From Sclerotinia nivalis (taxonomy: Eukaryota > Ascomycota > Leotiomycetes > Helotiales > Sclerotiniaceae): a DNA stretch of 64,000 nucleotides. Below, piece after piece: positions 15,503 through 30,495 of this stretch (position 1 is its first letter; every line of letters starts with the position of its first letter). Location of the stretch: assembly GCA_029531795.1 (NCBI GenBank), contig JAPEIS010000013.1:1054001-1118000 (forward strand), written 5' to 3'. The position numbers and the translations under genes were made by a program. A model generated the notes under the pieces. That model was not told where the DNA came from. It worked only from the letters and a program-made list of their open reading frames with translations, and made no database searches.

Positions 15503-18046
15503 TTTTCAGGTGATGGGGTTTTGGGAAGTAATTGTAGGGTATGTATGGCGTACGGTAAGAATATGCAGTGATAAGAGTGGAAGGTCTGAAATGAATCGGA
15601 AATAGAGACTTGGAAATGGCAAGGATATTTGGGAGAACAATCGGGATTCGGTTCTCGCTGGTGGTTTTTTCGATCAGCTTAGGAATTGTCTCCCCTCCAG
15701 CATTTCGGGTTTCTCTGATTTACATGGCGATACCGATACCAGTTTATTCGTTACTTGGGACCTGCTTATATAGTATTATAGTTATGAAGCTCAGGAGATT
15801 TTCCGCTCGAAAGCTCCTCGAAATCGCGGGAGATAGATATCCCTATCCCTATCATTGACTTCTTACTTTTGATTTTTAGCGACAGTGAATCTTCAGAGGA
15901 AGATGTGGTTCTGGAAAATTAAGAGCTAGTTTTGTAGTGGAACTAAAAACGCACTGGGACGCCATAAGCACATTTGGCTATGTCAGAATAAGGAGGATAT
16001 GAGACAGCCTCGTCTTTGACTGTATGGTTGTGCAGTGGTACCAACGGGGAGCATTTGTATGGAACTTTCGTTTACAAGTGGCATAGTTTGGAGTTTTGTG
16101 GGTTAGTAAAGAGTTTATGGCAGCAAGATCCTCAAACCTTGACACTAATAAGTAAATAGGAGAGATGGCAATATGTCCAGGGAATGACAGTATGAGCCTA
16201 GCAGCAAGATCAAAAACTACTTGTTCAGACGAAATACAAAGGCCATACAAGTCCCTCTGGTTTCTACCCAACCAGCACTTGCGGTAAAAAGGCGTCATGG
16301 TCTTTGAAGGTCGGGAAAGTAAAGCGCTTAAAGTGCAACAGTCCCATAGGCTGAGGATGTAACCAATGCTTTTTTAGTGTAGCGCATCCAATGGGTATGG
16401 TTCTGTGACTTTAAAGGCGGGAAACAAACTTTCTATGAAAGGTATGATGAATAGGAAATCTCTGGAGAGTGAAGAATAAGCTTATCAGCTCATACTACAT
16501 AATTAGAGACAGCGAGTAAAATATAATGGCAATAAGTCTTTGTGCATAATACATTCCGGATTGATGAGGACGTGTAGATGGGGTTCAAAACGCAATGTAT
16601 AATTCCAATATGGAAGATGATCGAGGAGCCGTTCAAAGCAAGGCAATGACAATGCAGGACTCCTCGACATAAAATGTTTTTATAGTTTGAGCTCGGTTCA
16701 AAGCCCGGAAGTATTTGATACGGACGCAGAAAGGGAGTGGGCTGTATAGAAATTCACTAAGCATATGCACTCCGTCCTCCTGAGATAACTTTACGTACAT
16801 TTGATGCAAAATACCCAGTGAATCGAGAGCCATAATTCAGCGGGTGCTGGTTTTCTTGCAATTGGGGCGAAAGGTTCTTTGTATCCAGCCAACTTTACAA
16901 TTGCAACACCCCGACAGGGAAATGCCATAGATGGCTACAAAATGACGTGAAATTCTATCGAGCTGCAAACCTCTTAAGGGAGTTGCGATAAAATGCTATA
17001 CTCGTGTGAAAAGAGTAGATCATATCTACAATAGCCGTGGGGGGAAAAAGACAGCGGTTATCATTGACTTTAGTGACAACAATAAAGAGAAAGATGGTTA
17101 CAATTAGACAATAAGACGACAGCCATGGCCAGCCGAAAATCCACTCGTATTTTACCTGCTGCCGATGCGTCATCTTTGACAAAAGAAAAGGAACCAGAAC
17201 CAACTGTACTCCTAGTGGAGGCATGCATATCATGAACATAGTGGTTTGTACTTGCAATAAGGCTTCGCACAGGCATATTTATGTTGTAGAGTTGGAATTG
17301 GCGAGAGGAGCACATGCACTTGTCAATCTCGGAATAGGACGGATATAACTTCCCCGCCTTGGTTTCCGAGTCCTGGACTGCTTTTCTCCCAAGAAACCAA
17401 AATCAAAGTGAATCAATATCTGGAATACGGGAATGGCTACTTTATTGAGCTTGCCCCTGTCTATGCCTTGCTCAAACGTGCCGAAGTCTTGGTGGTGCCA
17501 TCATAATAAGATCCTGCAATAAATAAGTATTAGTGAAACTTACCGCAGTCTTTATAGTAACTTTTCCACAGATTTTCTGAAATATACATAGGATTTCATC
17601 CCATGTCAATCTCACTTAGGACTATTACTGTATCGCGGACTTAAGTGATAATAATAGATAGAGATATGTTGGATGAAATATTTAAAGTGAGAGTCCCTTT
17701 GAGGTCCTGTCCCGATCAACGATGGAGTAAAAAGCTGCGGCCACCAGTTGGAAAGAGAACTGTGTTGGAGGGGCCTCTAAGCTTTCAATTCATGACTCTC
17801 TGGCACCTTAGCAGCAGCATCCGCACGGAAATCAAGATATTTGCAACGACATTGTGGACGAGACCAAGCCTATTTAAACCAACAGTTACTACATGCTCAG
17901 GTATAGAATGTATTTGGCACGAGTGAATAGAGGAAGGAAATGACAAGAGTAGGTACCTAAGTATGCTTTGGTCACTTTTCGTTTATGCCTGCATATTCAC
18001 TCCACTCTACCAATCAAGCAACTCCTCTTAACTCTTCTGATTTTTT

Positions 18047-18068
18047 TGTTGCATATCTATTATAGGGT
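18047..18068 (+). repeat. Outlying copy of the TGTTGCATATCTAT repeat core
   Basis: A T-run followed by TGTTGCATATCTATTATAGG, matching the core of the family at 22.9-24.3 kb. The sequence CACTCTACCAATCA just upstream (about 18004-18017) recurs near 23765-23778, so homology may extend beyond the core. Confidence 0.6.
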
Positions 18069-18379
18069 ATTGAGCCTGAAGAAGCCTACAATCGAACACT
18101 TTATCATACCTACGGAATCAAGAATCAGTGTCATTCTAGTGTAGTGGAAATCAATCGAATGGTACATGTTACCTAGCCATTATGCATTCAAAATGGCCTG
18201 CTAATGGGTCAACTCTTTTATCGTGGTGATTCGAGGTTTCTATTCCGTCTGACATCCCTAATGCTTTAATTATTGTGCTCACATGAACAATTTATAGCAA
18301 GTCAGAAACAGCATATCCAAACAAATCTCCATCATGATACCTTCGGGTGAATGATGTAGAATTACCTAAGAAATGTCTA

Positions 18380-19408
18380 TCATTCAGGGATAAAAGTCTC
18401 TTTGACCCTTGACACAAATACACTCTTCAAGGTCAACACTTTTGTGACCTTATTCGACCCCGCTCCAGTATTCCGCTCGAATGTATAAAGTTCCTCTACT
18501 TGGAGAGACTCCAAATACTTTATCGCCTTAACAAAATTTGTTCCAACATGTCCAATACCATGGCTATCATCAGACAATGTGAATTTTCCACCAAGATCTC
18601 TAAATGTCTATTCTTCAGTCAGCACTTTCCCGCTCCCATCTTACAGATAATACATACCTCGCAAATAACTCTTCCTGGATATGGTTCCTTCAATCCCTTC
18701 CTCAACGCACTAGTATTAATTTCCAACAAGCCTCCATTCCTCGTCACCTCCAACAAATTTCGCAAAATCTTTTGCCAAATTTCATCCCACTCTTTCAAAT
18801 TCCTATCCGGCTTCTCGCTCAACAATCTAATCAAATCAAAATGACCCACCACCTTCGGTTTCAACGTCTGCAACATCTCGTACTGCTGGTCAAAATAATC
18901 CCCATATAATTTCTCCTCCGAACCTCCAGATTTCTCAACAGCTTTTGCAAAAAGTGCAGCATCGTAATCGATAGGTATCTCATTCACATGATGGATAGAA
19001 CCAATGAAGAAATCAATGATAGGATTCGAAGCAAGCTGTTGAATCAGAGGTCCATAATCCGAACGAATCCATTCTCCCTCAAAGCCTATGAGAATATTAA
19101 GTTTATTCTCATATTTATCGCGAAGACGAACAGCTTCGACGAGATAGGCTTCGTGTCTTGGTATCAAAAAAGAGATATCCTCGCCGGCTTCTACCTGTAT
19201 TTTTTAGTTAGATTATTGGAGATGAAGTGATGGAGTGGCAAAGTACTTCTTCGGGATATAAATCCGAGTTGGAATTTCGGGGCATATGTTCTGTTAATGC
19301 AAAAGTTCGCATGCCCCGGGAAATGGCGGTTTGAATCACTTCTTCTAGTGTATCTTTTGCATGACCAGGACAAAATTGTCCTGAGTGACTGTGCATTGAG
19401 AATGCCAT
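18380..19408 (-). CDS. HIS2: Histidinol-phosphatase, PHP type
   Basis: Catalyses histidinol phosphate to histidinol, the penultimate stage of histidine biosynthesis, in the cytosol. Three exons are inferred: 19247-19408, 18658-19194 and 18380-18607, all introns phase 0, giving 308 residues (yeast His2 is 335). PHP metal-binding motifs appear in order: HSHSGQFCPGHA near the N-terminus, FALTEHMPR, the residue block around PRHEAYL, GFEGEW, GSIHHV, GHFDLIR and, in exon 3, LSDDSHG. The start fits because the first metal motif begins at residue 6, as in the family. The tRNA gene lies about 450 bp upstream on the opposite strand. No other histidine gene is nearby. Confidence 0.94.
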
Positions 19409-19860
19409 GATGGGTATGTAAATTAGGTATCTATTGCAGATGAGGAATTATACTGTCTATTTGGTCTAAAATCTTTTAGTTCTCAAAGTGCGAAGATGAT
19501 GATGCATAGGAGGGGTGGCTAGTTGTTGGACACTCCAAAAATTATGATAACAATTGGAGGTTTCGTACGTGATATAAGAGAAATAGATCAGAACCACAAG
19601 AAAAGAAGAATAAAAGATATATGTACAGAGATATAACCTCAATGTAACCTCCTAGGTGCGATATAAATATTTCGTACCCCGAGTGCCTATCGATGTGAGA
19701 GATGTCCAATACCATAACTTGAATGATGAACGTGGGGCAGCATTTGACCAATCATTTGCAATTTCACATGTCATATCCAGTCGATCCCACGTGATCTAAA
19801 TTCTCAGTTTGAAACATTATAAGCTAAGGTTAATATAGAACCGCTTAGCGAAATGTACTT
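19409..19860. other. Intergenic region HIS2/tRNA-Arg
   Basis: HIS2 promoter side. CCACGTGAT at 19787-19795 is an E-box-like element about 70 bp upstream of the tRNA. The 69-codon minus-strand frame at 19542-19751 is not recognised. Confidence 0.5.
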
Positions 19861-19949
19861 GGGTGATTGGCGCAATGGTAGCGTGTGGACCTCCTACTAT
19901 CAGGAAGCTTTCCAGTCTAAGGTTGAGGGTTCGAGTCCCTTGTCGCTCG
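19861..19949 (+). tRNA. tRNA-Arg (anticodon CCU) with 17-nt intron
   Basis: The full cloverleaf can be folded: acceptor GGGTGAT/GTCGCTC, D arm GCGC-AATGGTA-GCGT, anticodon stem TGGAC/GTCTA, 5-nt variable loop and T arm GAGGG-TTCGAGT-CCCTT, with discriminator G. The 24-nt anticodon loop contains CT-CCT-A followed by an intron of 17 nt at the canonical 37/38 position. The intron includes AGG, able to pair with the CCT anticodon as in eukaryotic pre-tRNAs. It decodes AGG. A and B box promoter elements are internal (TGGCGCAATGG, GGTTCGAGTCC). Confidence 0.93.
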
Positions 19950-20285
19950 TGAATAAGGCATTTTGCTTTTCATTTTTATTTTAGAGAGGTATGAAATGAA
20001 TCTATGTTGGTTATTGAGTTCTTCCTTCTTCACATTCTTGTTTGATATGATATTGTCTTGATGTGGAGCTAATAACGTCGTAGGCGCCCAATATCTACAA
20101 ACGCTTCATGATGTGGGTAATCATTTTGTTGTATTTTGTTGTATACTTATTACTTACTTGCTCCTTTTGTTAGGCCAGTACTGAACATTTTCGATAATGT
20201 GAAGACAATTTTTCGGGCATGAATTCTCCTCGGCTATTATCCTATTCAGATTATCCGGATATTTACTAGACGATATTTTCCGAAG

Positions 20286-20309
20286 TTGATTGATTGATTG
20301 ATTGATTTT
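20286..20309. repeat. TTGA tetranucleotide tract
   Basis: Five consecutive TTGA units followed by TTTT, immediately before the palindrome pair. Confidence 0.85.
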
Positions 20310-20344
20310 AACGTCCACACTGAGTCTAAGACTATCTAGGACGG

Positions 20345-20402
20345 CTAGGGGCTCTATAAGCTCCTAGTTGATGCTATAGGGAGTTGTATACTAGCTAGTA
20401 TA
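20345..20402. repeat. Two adjacent palindromes, possible degraded short mobile element
   Basis: CTAGGGGCT and AGCTCCTAG form a stem with one mismatch (20345-20367). Twenty bases on, TATACTAGCTAGTATA (20387-20402) is a perfect 16-bp palindrome. Both lie about 400 bp downstream of the tRNA next to a TTGA tract. No terminal repeats or target duplication could be defined. Confidence 0.5.
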
Positions 20403-22892
20403 TAGTTTGTATAGTTTGGGTTTCTTTTCAACTCTTGAAATATTGATTGAGGGCAAGTGAAAACTAATATTGGGGAACAAAGTTTGATATCTTTATCCTT
20501 TAAAACTTTTCCTTTTTTGCTTTCCCCCTATCCTTTGCTAATTAAAGCATTCTATTAATATAATCTTCTTCTTCGATCCAATCTACTATTCCGATACCCA
20601 TTTCCTACAAAGGTTAAGAATCATCTTTGTCAAGATTACCTCCAGTACAGCAAAAGGGTCTTCATACTAGTGAAAAGCAATTGGGAGGCATCACTCTCTT
20701 CAGTTCGAATTCATTCATTAGTTCCTTTGTATACCTTCCTAAATGTGATGATCTCCAGCTTTGTTTGAATATAAATAATCGAAATTGTCGAATGGAATAT
20801 CGATCGTTTGAATGTAATGATAATGGGGCGTGGCCCTAACCCTATTCATACACATACAAAAAATATTTTCGTAAAATCGAGGAAAAGGTATAATATTGTA
20901 TCAATGCCCAGAATATAGTATTAATTGATAGATGATGGTATTCTTTGTTTCGTGATAATCGTAGTATTAAAATGAATGTATTTTCGATAATCGATTATCG
21001 AAAAAAGGTATAAAATGCGAATAAAACAATAGCAAATTCTATATCGAAAAGATCCTTCTGGAATAGAAGGGATTTATTAGGTATATCATATTTTGTATTG
21101 AAGTAATAATCGATAGTAGATGTTGAATCTAATTAGGGCTTCTATAGCTATCGTCTGTATTTTGGATTGATGTTCATTTATCCTTTCGAAGATATTGATA
21201 TTGTAAAATCGTAATAACCCCTTCATTGTGAATATTGTAATCGGGAAACCCTCTCTTTTTCTTCCAATGTATCTGATTCTATCAAATGATTCAATCTTAG
21301 CTTTGCAGACTCTCAATAGAAAGCTGGAGGTTTGTAGAGGGCACTACGTATAGGTGTTGAGTCTTCGCCCTCCTATTTTCCGAAGTTCTATTAATGTTCA
21401 ACTACCTTTGCTGATCTCAAAACGATTAGAAGAGAGGATATGGCCAACAACCAATTAAACCCGACGTGCTATCTCGAACGATGAATTGAATCCTTCAAAT
21501 GAGTTGACTGTCTCTAATGAATTGTGGAAAGGAGATGGGGAAAATCGGTCTGCGTATCCTTTCGCAAAATTAGGAAAGATCCTGAATAAGTCCTAGGCAA
21601 CTAGCACTGCATACCAAACGCGATGTTTGGCAAAGGCATACGAGGACTACGACCACATGTTTCCCTAAACTTTGGAAAACTTGCTGAAAATGACAATCCA
21701 ATTGAACCAACGCCAGGTCCCTTAAATGCTATCCTAACGGAGTTCTCGAAGTCCTCCGACCTTCAAGATTCATTTTTCACTCAACAGGAACCATCACTAC
21801 ATCACTAGAGTGAAACTCAGTTCCTCGGTAAGTCTGGCTCTGTTACAAAACTATTTTGAATTCCCTGCATGGAATAAGAACCCTTCCCGCGATGTCCATT
21901 CACTTCAAATTCCATCCTAACCTTCAGCACTCCAGCATCCCCAACCGCAGTTTTGACTCAATTATATGGATCATCGCATGGCGTATAATCCATTGTAAGG
22001 CCAGTCAAGCCAGCAAGCGACGCACATTTTACAGCTGGATCTTGCTTGTCATTGCTGAAATCCGGGGGTATATAGTTTATGGTCATGAATAAGGAGCTTC
22101 GCTATTGCATTCGAGGAAAACTCCACTGGCACATGCCATTTCGAAGTCGTTGATGAAGTATATTGGGATGGATTTAGCGCGCGTCGTCCATTTTTTGCAC
22201 TTTTCATTCACGTGGAAATGGAAGAAACGAGCTTCAGGACAGTGAGAACTATGGCAATGGAGGATGAGAAAGGCAGCTGCAAACTAATGATGCGAGAGAA
22301 AAACGTGGAGCTCTTTATGCTTATATTTAAGTGGGACGGGTTTTGGAAGCTTAAGGGAAGTCAATGTTGACTGTGGTTAAGTTAAACCTTTTGAAGTATT
22401 CTTTTACTATTAGCGAACTGTCATTTGGCGATGCCTGGAAGCCAGTTCATGGACCCGAGATTGCCTAGGTGAGATGTTAATGGATCTTTGAGGTAAGCGC
22501 GTACAGGAAATCCGTGCTGGAATCACCGGGTCTTAGATGTCCTTTTGTTGGCGACCTCAACGATGGAATGCTGATCCTAGTGTTCCATCTTTCTACGAAC
22601 ATACACAGATTCTTAGTTCGTCTCGTTTTACCTACGAAGGCTTCTCATTCGTGAAAAGTCCGTCGGTCTCTCTCGCTTACCTCACTAATCAACCTCGTTC
22701 ACATAAAATTTTACCCCCAATGATGGCAATTCAATTGCTACTTGCTTGTGCAAGGGCCTAGCATGATGTTTTATGAAAGTTAGGAGACCCCTCATCGGAA
22801 GTTCAAACTAATGGCTGAACTTTCCTATCAATTATGCCACGAGCAAACCTTATTCACAAGCAAGTGTCTCTTTATGTGATGTTGACTTTTTT

Positions 22893-24337
22893 TGTTGCAT
22901 ATATGTACAGGGATCTGCATCGCCTCACAAAGACTAGTCGTCAAATGCCGGCCATGGACTCCTAGTGGATCAAACGGAGGCTTGAGAAGACCCACTCGAG
23001 TACTTTACAGGTAGCTACCTACCTACTAGGTTTTCGATACTTTCCAATCCCTGCTAGCTCCGTACAAATACAATCATACTCTTGAAACAACCCTTTTGTT
23101 GCATATCTATACATGGATCTGTATCTGTAGTCTATCACCGAGAGACCAGTTCGCCAAATACCGTAACTGGGTTGACATGCCAACTACAAGCTAACATGAC
23201 GCTACCTACTAGCTATGTAGATAGACCTACTCAGCTCATACAAAACTTATTATAGTCTAAGAATGGAATCCCTTTGTTGCATGTCTGTGCAGGGATATAG
23301 ATTATAGATAAATATCGTGTATGACTCTGTAGAGTGAAAAGGCTATCAAGAACCGACTTTCCAATTTTCAGGGAACGGCCAAGTCTTCCCAATTATCTCC
23401 TTATCACCGCACTATTCAGATCTACATGCGCGAATGTTCATCGATTCCAATTTGAAAATTCTTCTTGCTCATCTGCACACAAAAATTTCTATCCATTACC
23501 TTTAAAAAGAAATAACTGTCACGGGTAATCACATGATACCTAATCACACGACTGCTGATCTACGATCATCGTGCACTCTCTTTCTCATTAAGCTTTCAGG
23601 CTCTTCTAGATCTTGTCGATCCTTACGATCGTCAAGCCGATCCTGATATGATACCATTCGAAACCTAGCCTCATTAAGGTATCTCGTCGGCTGATAGCTA
23701 CCATCTAGTCTATATACACCACCCTCGATTCATATGATCGAGGGTAAGTCATTCAATTCTACTTCACTCTACCAATCACGTATACCACCTATTCCCCGAT
23801 CCCTTCAACGTGCTCTGTGATCATACTATCCCGTGATAATAACGTCACTCCAATTTCCAATTTCAGCAAGCGGACAAACCTATAGAAAACGAAACCATAC
23901 TTTTTTTTCTGACTTTCTGCACCATCATCATCCTAAGCCACCAAAGTACATAAGCTCATTCTACACATTTCTACCCTAAACTTCAAAAGATTTTGTTGCA
24001 TATCTATACAAGGATCTGCATTAAAAGCAAGATCCTACAGACCCCGGTGAGTTTTACTCGAAAAGTTCTAACAAATCTACCTGCCACTTCAAGATGAGCC
24101 ATTTCCCACTATCCCCACGCTATACATAAGCTCCAACCTAAATTTTTCTAATATGCATTCTGTTGCATATCTATACAAGGGATGATATATTACATTTTAT
24201 TTACTAGTAGGTAGTCCATCATCAATCATATAATATCACATAGACTGAATACGCGCTGTGCATACACTGGCCTATACAAGATTCGATCTAAGCTCTACTA
24301 AACTAACATGTATCCTGTTGCATATCTATACAGGGAT
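22893..24337 (+). repeat. Direct-repeat family, six copies of a core near TTGTTGCATATCTATACAGG
   Basis: Six same-orientation copies of the core start at about 22893, 23097, 23275, 23994, 24161 and 24316 (spacing 204, 178, 719, 167 and 155 bp). The consensus is TTGTTGCATATCTATACAGG followed by GATCTG or GATAT. Most copies are preceded, 25-40 bp upstream, by AGCTC or a close variant and a pyrimidine-rich stretch. CTACCTACTAG recurs at about 23017-23030 and 23203-23212. The bases between cores are strongly diverged, so this is an old or functionally constrained family. It resembles a repeated 3' splice site (pyrimidines, then ACAG) but no exon follows. Confidence 0.75.
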
Positions 24338-24988
24338 ATATTTTATTCCAGTATTCTTTTTCACATAACTAGCCAAGTTTAAGTTTAGGATATATGTGAT
24401 AGTGCGCATTTTAGGAGGACTTACTAGCTGTGAAGAGCATAGTCCCGTCTACTGATCTATTTTCTTGAAAGGTAAGGAGTGGCATTAGGGCGAACGGTTG
24501 ATTGTGAGATTGTGGAAACGGGAATATTGGAGTTGGTAATGGATTCGCATTTGAGATTGATCATATGGCCGAGGGTAAGGAAGATTTGATGTTGCTGATG
24601 CCGCTGTATATTGCGGTTCTATGGTCCGTGGTGATGCCTATGGAGATATTATTTATGTATTGCTGCCATGAAGTGTGGTTCTCAGTTGACTATATCATGA
24701 TAGGAGGTTCGCTCCCATTGCATTACCGCGGAAACTTGTCAAATTATAAATCATTACTCCATATTAGAACTTTCTGATTATAGACAGTAGCCGACCAAAA
24801 TACCTTCTGATATGCCACTGCGGTTACGATCTCGAACAGATTTGTGTCCGGATAAGGATGTGAGATACTGCGACGAAGTGTTTCTTTAAAAGCTCATGAT
24901 CGTGTTCTAGCAAATTGATTTGATCATTAAAAAACGGAGTAACCTTGACCTTCTAACTAGAGTCATTTGTATATATAATGCACAAATT

Positions 24989-27017
24989 TCATTCCTCACC
25001 CCCATCATCTCTTATTTTCAAATCATCAGTATCAATCTTTATGAAGATCGTGGATAGACCGGCAAGGAAATAACATATCTATTGTGCATTGCTGGTTAGC
25101 ACATCTTAACGCTCCAGTATTTACCTTGTCTTCTTCACACCTTGCTTCCACATCAAAGAATAAAGAATTACATACAGCAGCAACAAAGAAAGGCAAGGCA
25201 TGCCAAAAAGAGGGTAAGCGTAAAGTGGCGGCAAATATATATTGCATAGAAGGATCATTGATAGCGTGGCCGAGATTTTCGAGCACGGCTATGGAGGCGT
25301 AGAGGGTGGCGAGAGAGGAGGCGGGGATGAAATGAGATATTAGGGAGAGTGTTGAGACGCGAGAACTGACTGAGGGGGTTGTTAATTTTAGGTTTGGGAG
25401 AGAACGGGTAAAAGGGGATAGGTGTGGAGAGAATGGGGTTCGAGGAATGAAGGAACAAAAGTACGCACAGCCTGCGGCAAAAATAGAGACCCCTGCTTTC
25501 AAGTTAATGATGATAAAATCGGGAGTAAAGAAGAGAAGACCATACCAACTGGAATCCAGCCACTCGTCGGTGCCAATCCTATAGCAAGGGAACCCAGCAA
25601 AAGAAAACATACACTAATCCTCATAAGTGCCCGATCAATCTTCTCGGACTTGATATGGTATTTCGATTGTATGAAAGCGGTTATCCTAGGGATAAGCAAA
25701 AGAAATAGAAATATATTAATAATAGCTGTTTCAGTGTAGAACATGGCTCCTTGAGATATCTTGGTATTGAAACGGAGGGAGGAATATTGGATTAGGATGT
25801 TGAGGGTTGTGTATCTGAGAGTTCCAACGAGGAAGACGGGGATGCAGAGGAGAACGTTGGGTTGGGTTAAGGCGTAGTTGATGGTGGTGAGAATAGTGGG
25901 TTTAGGGGTGAGGTCTGCAGGCTGTGGGTATGGCATAGTTGATGATGATGATGAGGATGTTGAAGGTGATGGTGATTTCGATTGCGGAGAGGATTGACTA
26001 AATGGTACTATCCACAATAAGAGTAACCCCAAGATTACAGATACCATGGCCATACTGCAGGCTATCCAAGGAGAAATATCTATAGTGATAGAAGCTAAGT
26101 ATGATCCTACTAGCTCTGCAATATAGAATGCCGAGAATATATAGTAGAATGCATAGCTTCTATTACACACAATCCATTAGTCTGAAACATCTCTTCCACG
26201 AACTATATTTACCTTTTATCTTCTGGTATGAGCGAAGAAGCCATCGCCCACATAAGCGCCGCGCTTGAGTACAGACCCCCTCCACACAAAAGGAAAAAGG
26301 ACGATAACCATACCCAACGCAAATCGAATATCTTTGGAAATGCACCTCATCAGACATGTAATTAGCAATATTCTAGCATGCTAAAATAAAGTAACGATAT
26401 ACGTACAAACAACAAAGATTTCCACCAAAGATAATCCAACTCCAATTAAAGATAACGCCATAATCTTCCTCCTTCCATACTGATCCCCCAAATTTCCAAT
26501 TGGAATTGCTACTAGTAAAACTATTTACCTATTAGCCTCTCTTTTATTTTAACCCTTTCCTTTTCCTTGGTTCCTATTCTCTATCATCGATTTCTAGATA
26601 AAAGTAAAATAACAAAATACCAGGCACCGTATCCCCAAAACTCTTCCATCCTCTAATCGTAGCCAATGGACCTTGAACCTCTGGGATTCTACAAAGCTCT
26701 AGCCTGATATCATGCTGTAAAACACCAGAGGCTGTTTCCGGAAAATTATAATAAGATTGACAGAGAGAAGACTCAAAGAGCGAGATGAGGGGAGCTACAA
26801 GAACCAGTTCGCAAAAGGCGATGAGGAAGTGGAGGGTCATGAGATAGAGGATGAGAGTTGTGAGGGGTGGAGAGGGAGTGGAGCTCGAGGGGGAAGATGG
26901 GGAAGAGGGAAGAGAACAAGTTGGATCATCGGGATGGTGGGTAGGGAAAAGAGGAGATGTTTCATCGTTTGAGGTATTGGATATAGAGTTTGGCTTTGCG
27001 GGGGTAGAGAGCGACAT
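24989..27017 (-). CDS. Major facilitator superfamily transporter
   Basis: Twelve-helix secondary transporter, probably of the drug:H+ antiporter or a related small-molecule group; substrate unknown. Six exons are inferred: 26621-27017, 26407-26520, 26213-26345, 25546-26159, 25125-25492 and 24989-25078, giving 571 residues. MFS motif A is visible at the second/third helix loop (GNLGDQYGRRKIM). Helix blocks include LWAFCELVLVAPLISLF-like sequence in exon 1 (positions near 26760-26830), LSSFFLLCGGGLYSSAALMW and AFYIAELVGSYLASITI. The central loop is Ser/Pro-rich. The last exon restores helix 12 (CYFLAGLSTIFIKI). An in-frame upstream start at about 27122 lacks support. The N-terminal 55 residues are Ser/Pro-rich and cytosolic. 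Confidence 0.88.
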
Positions 27018-30248
<3,231 letters not shown>

Positions 30249-30495
30249 GGATGCTTTATCTATCTGTACTATGTCATTAGTCAATTGGATGGTTAGTTAA
30301 CTTTTGGATCATAGCAAATCCATGTACATGTATACTTTTATTAAAATTGATGTAGGGTAGTGTTGTGAGGGTAAAATCTAGTAGTGTTATGAGAGACGTA
30401 GATGTGCTGACTAAGCCCCTACCACTGACGTAACTCGTGAAGCGGGGTGTCATAATTCTTCCAAAAAGTACCATTGAGACGCGTTTCCAGCTCTC

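Larger units (their letters stand above)
13967..18379. other. Gene-poor, repeat-containing region
   Basis: About 4.4 kb of AT-rich DNA. It holds a heptamer minisatellite (14803-14880), purine-rich ATAA/GATAAG tracts (about 14695-14755), a TGTGGT hexamer tract (15461-15502) and an isolated copy of the 22.9-24.3 kb repeat core (18047-18068). Minus-strand open frames at 15978-16298, 16633-16833 and 16955-17315 match no family I recognise and could not be joined into a convincing gene. Confidence 0.6.
19950..24988. other. Gene-poor region with dispersed repeats
   Basis: Five kb without a supportable gene. The 20.4-21.3 kb part is very AT-rich. It includes a TTGA tract (20286-20309), two adjacent palindromes (20345-20402) and the repeat family at 22893-24337. 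Short open frames (for example 21623-21808, 22537-22761, 24565-24777) match no family I recognise. Confidence 0.6.

Noticed and set aside
15381..15605. Open frame with a poly-valine stretch
   Set aside because: Product of the TGTGGT hexamer tract; no other coding signal.
22893..24337. Repeat family as a CRISPR-like array or box C/D snoRNA cluster
   Set aside because: Eukaryotic context, irregular spacing and long diverged interspaces exclude CRISPR; no consistent C (RTGATGA) and D (CTGA) boxes were seen around the cores.
22893..24337. Repeat core as a conserved peptide (VAYLYRDLH-like)
   Set aside because: Copies differ at amino-acid-changing positions, some contain stops, and flanking frames are closed.
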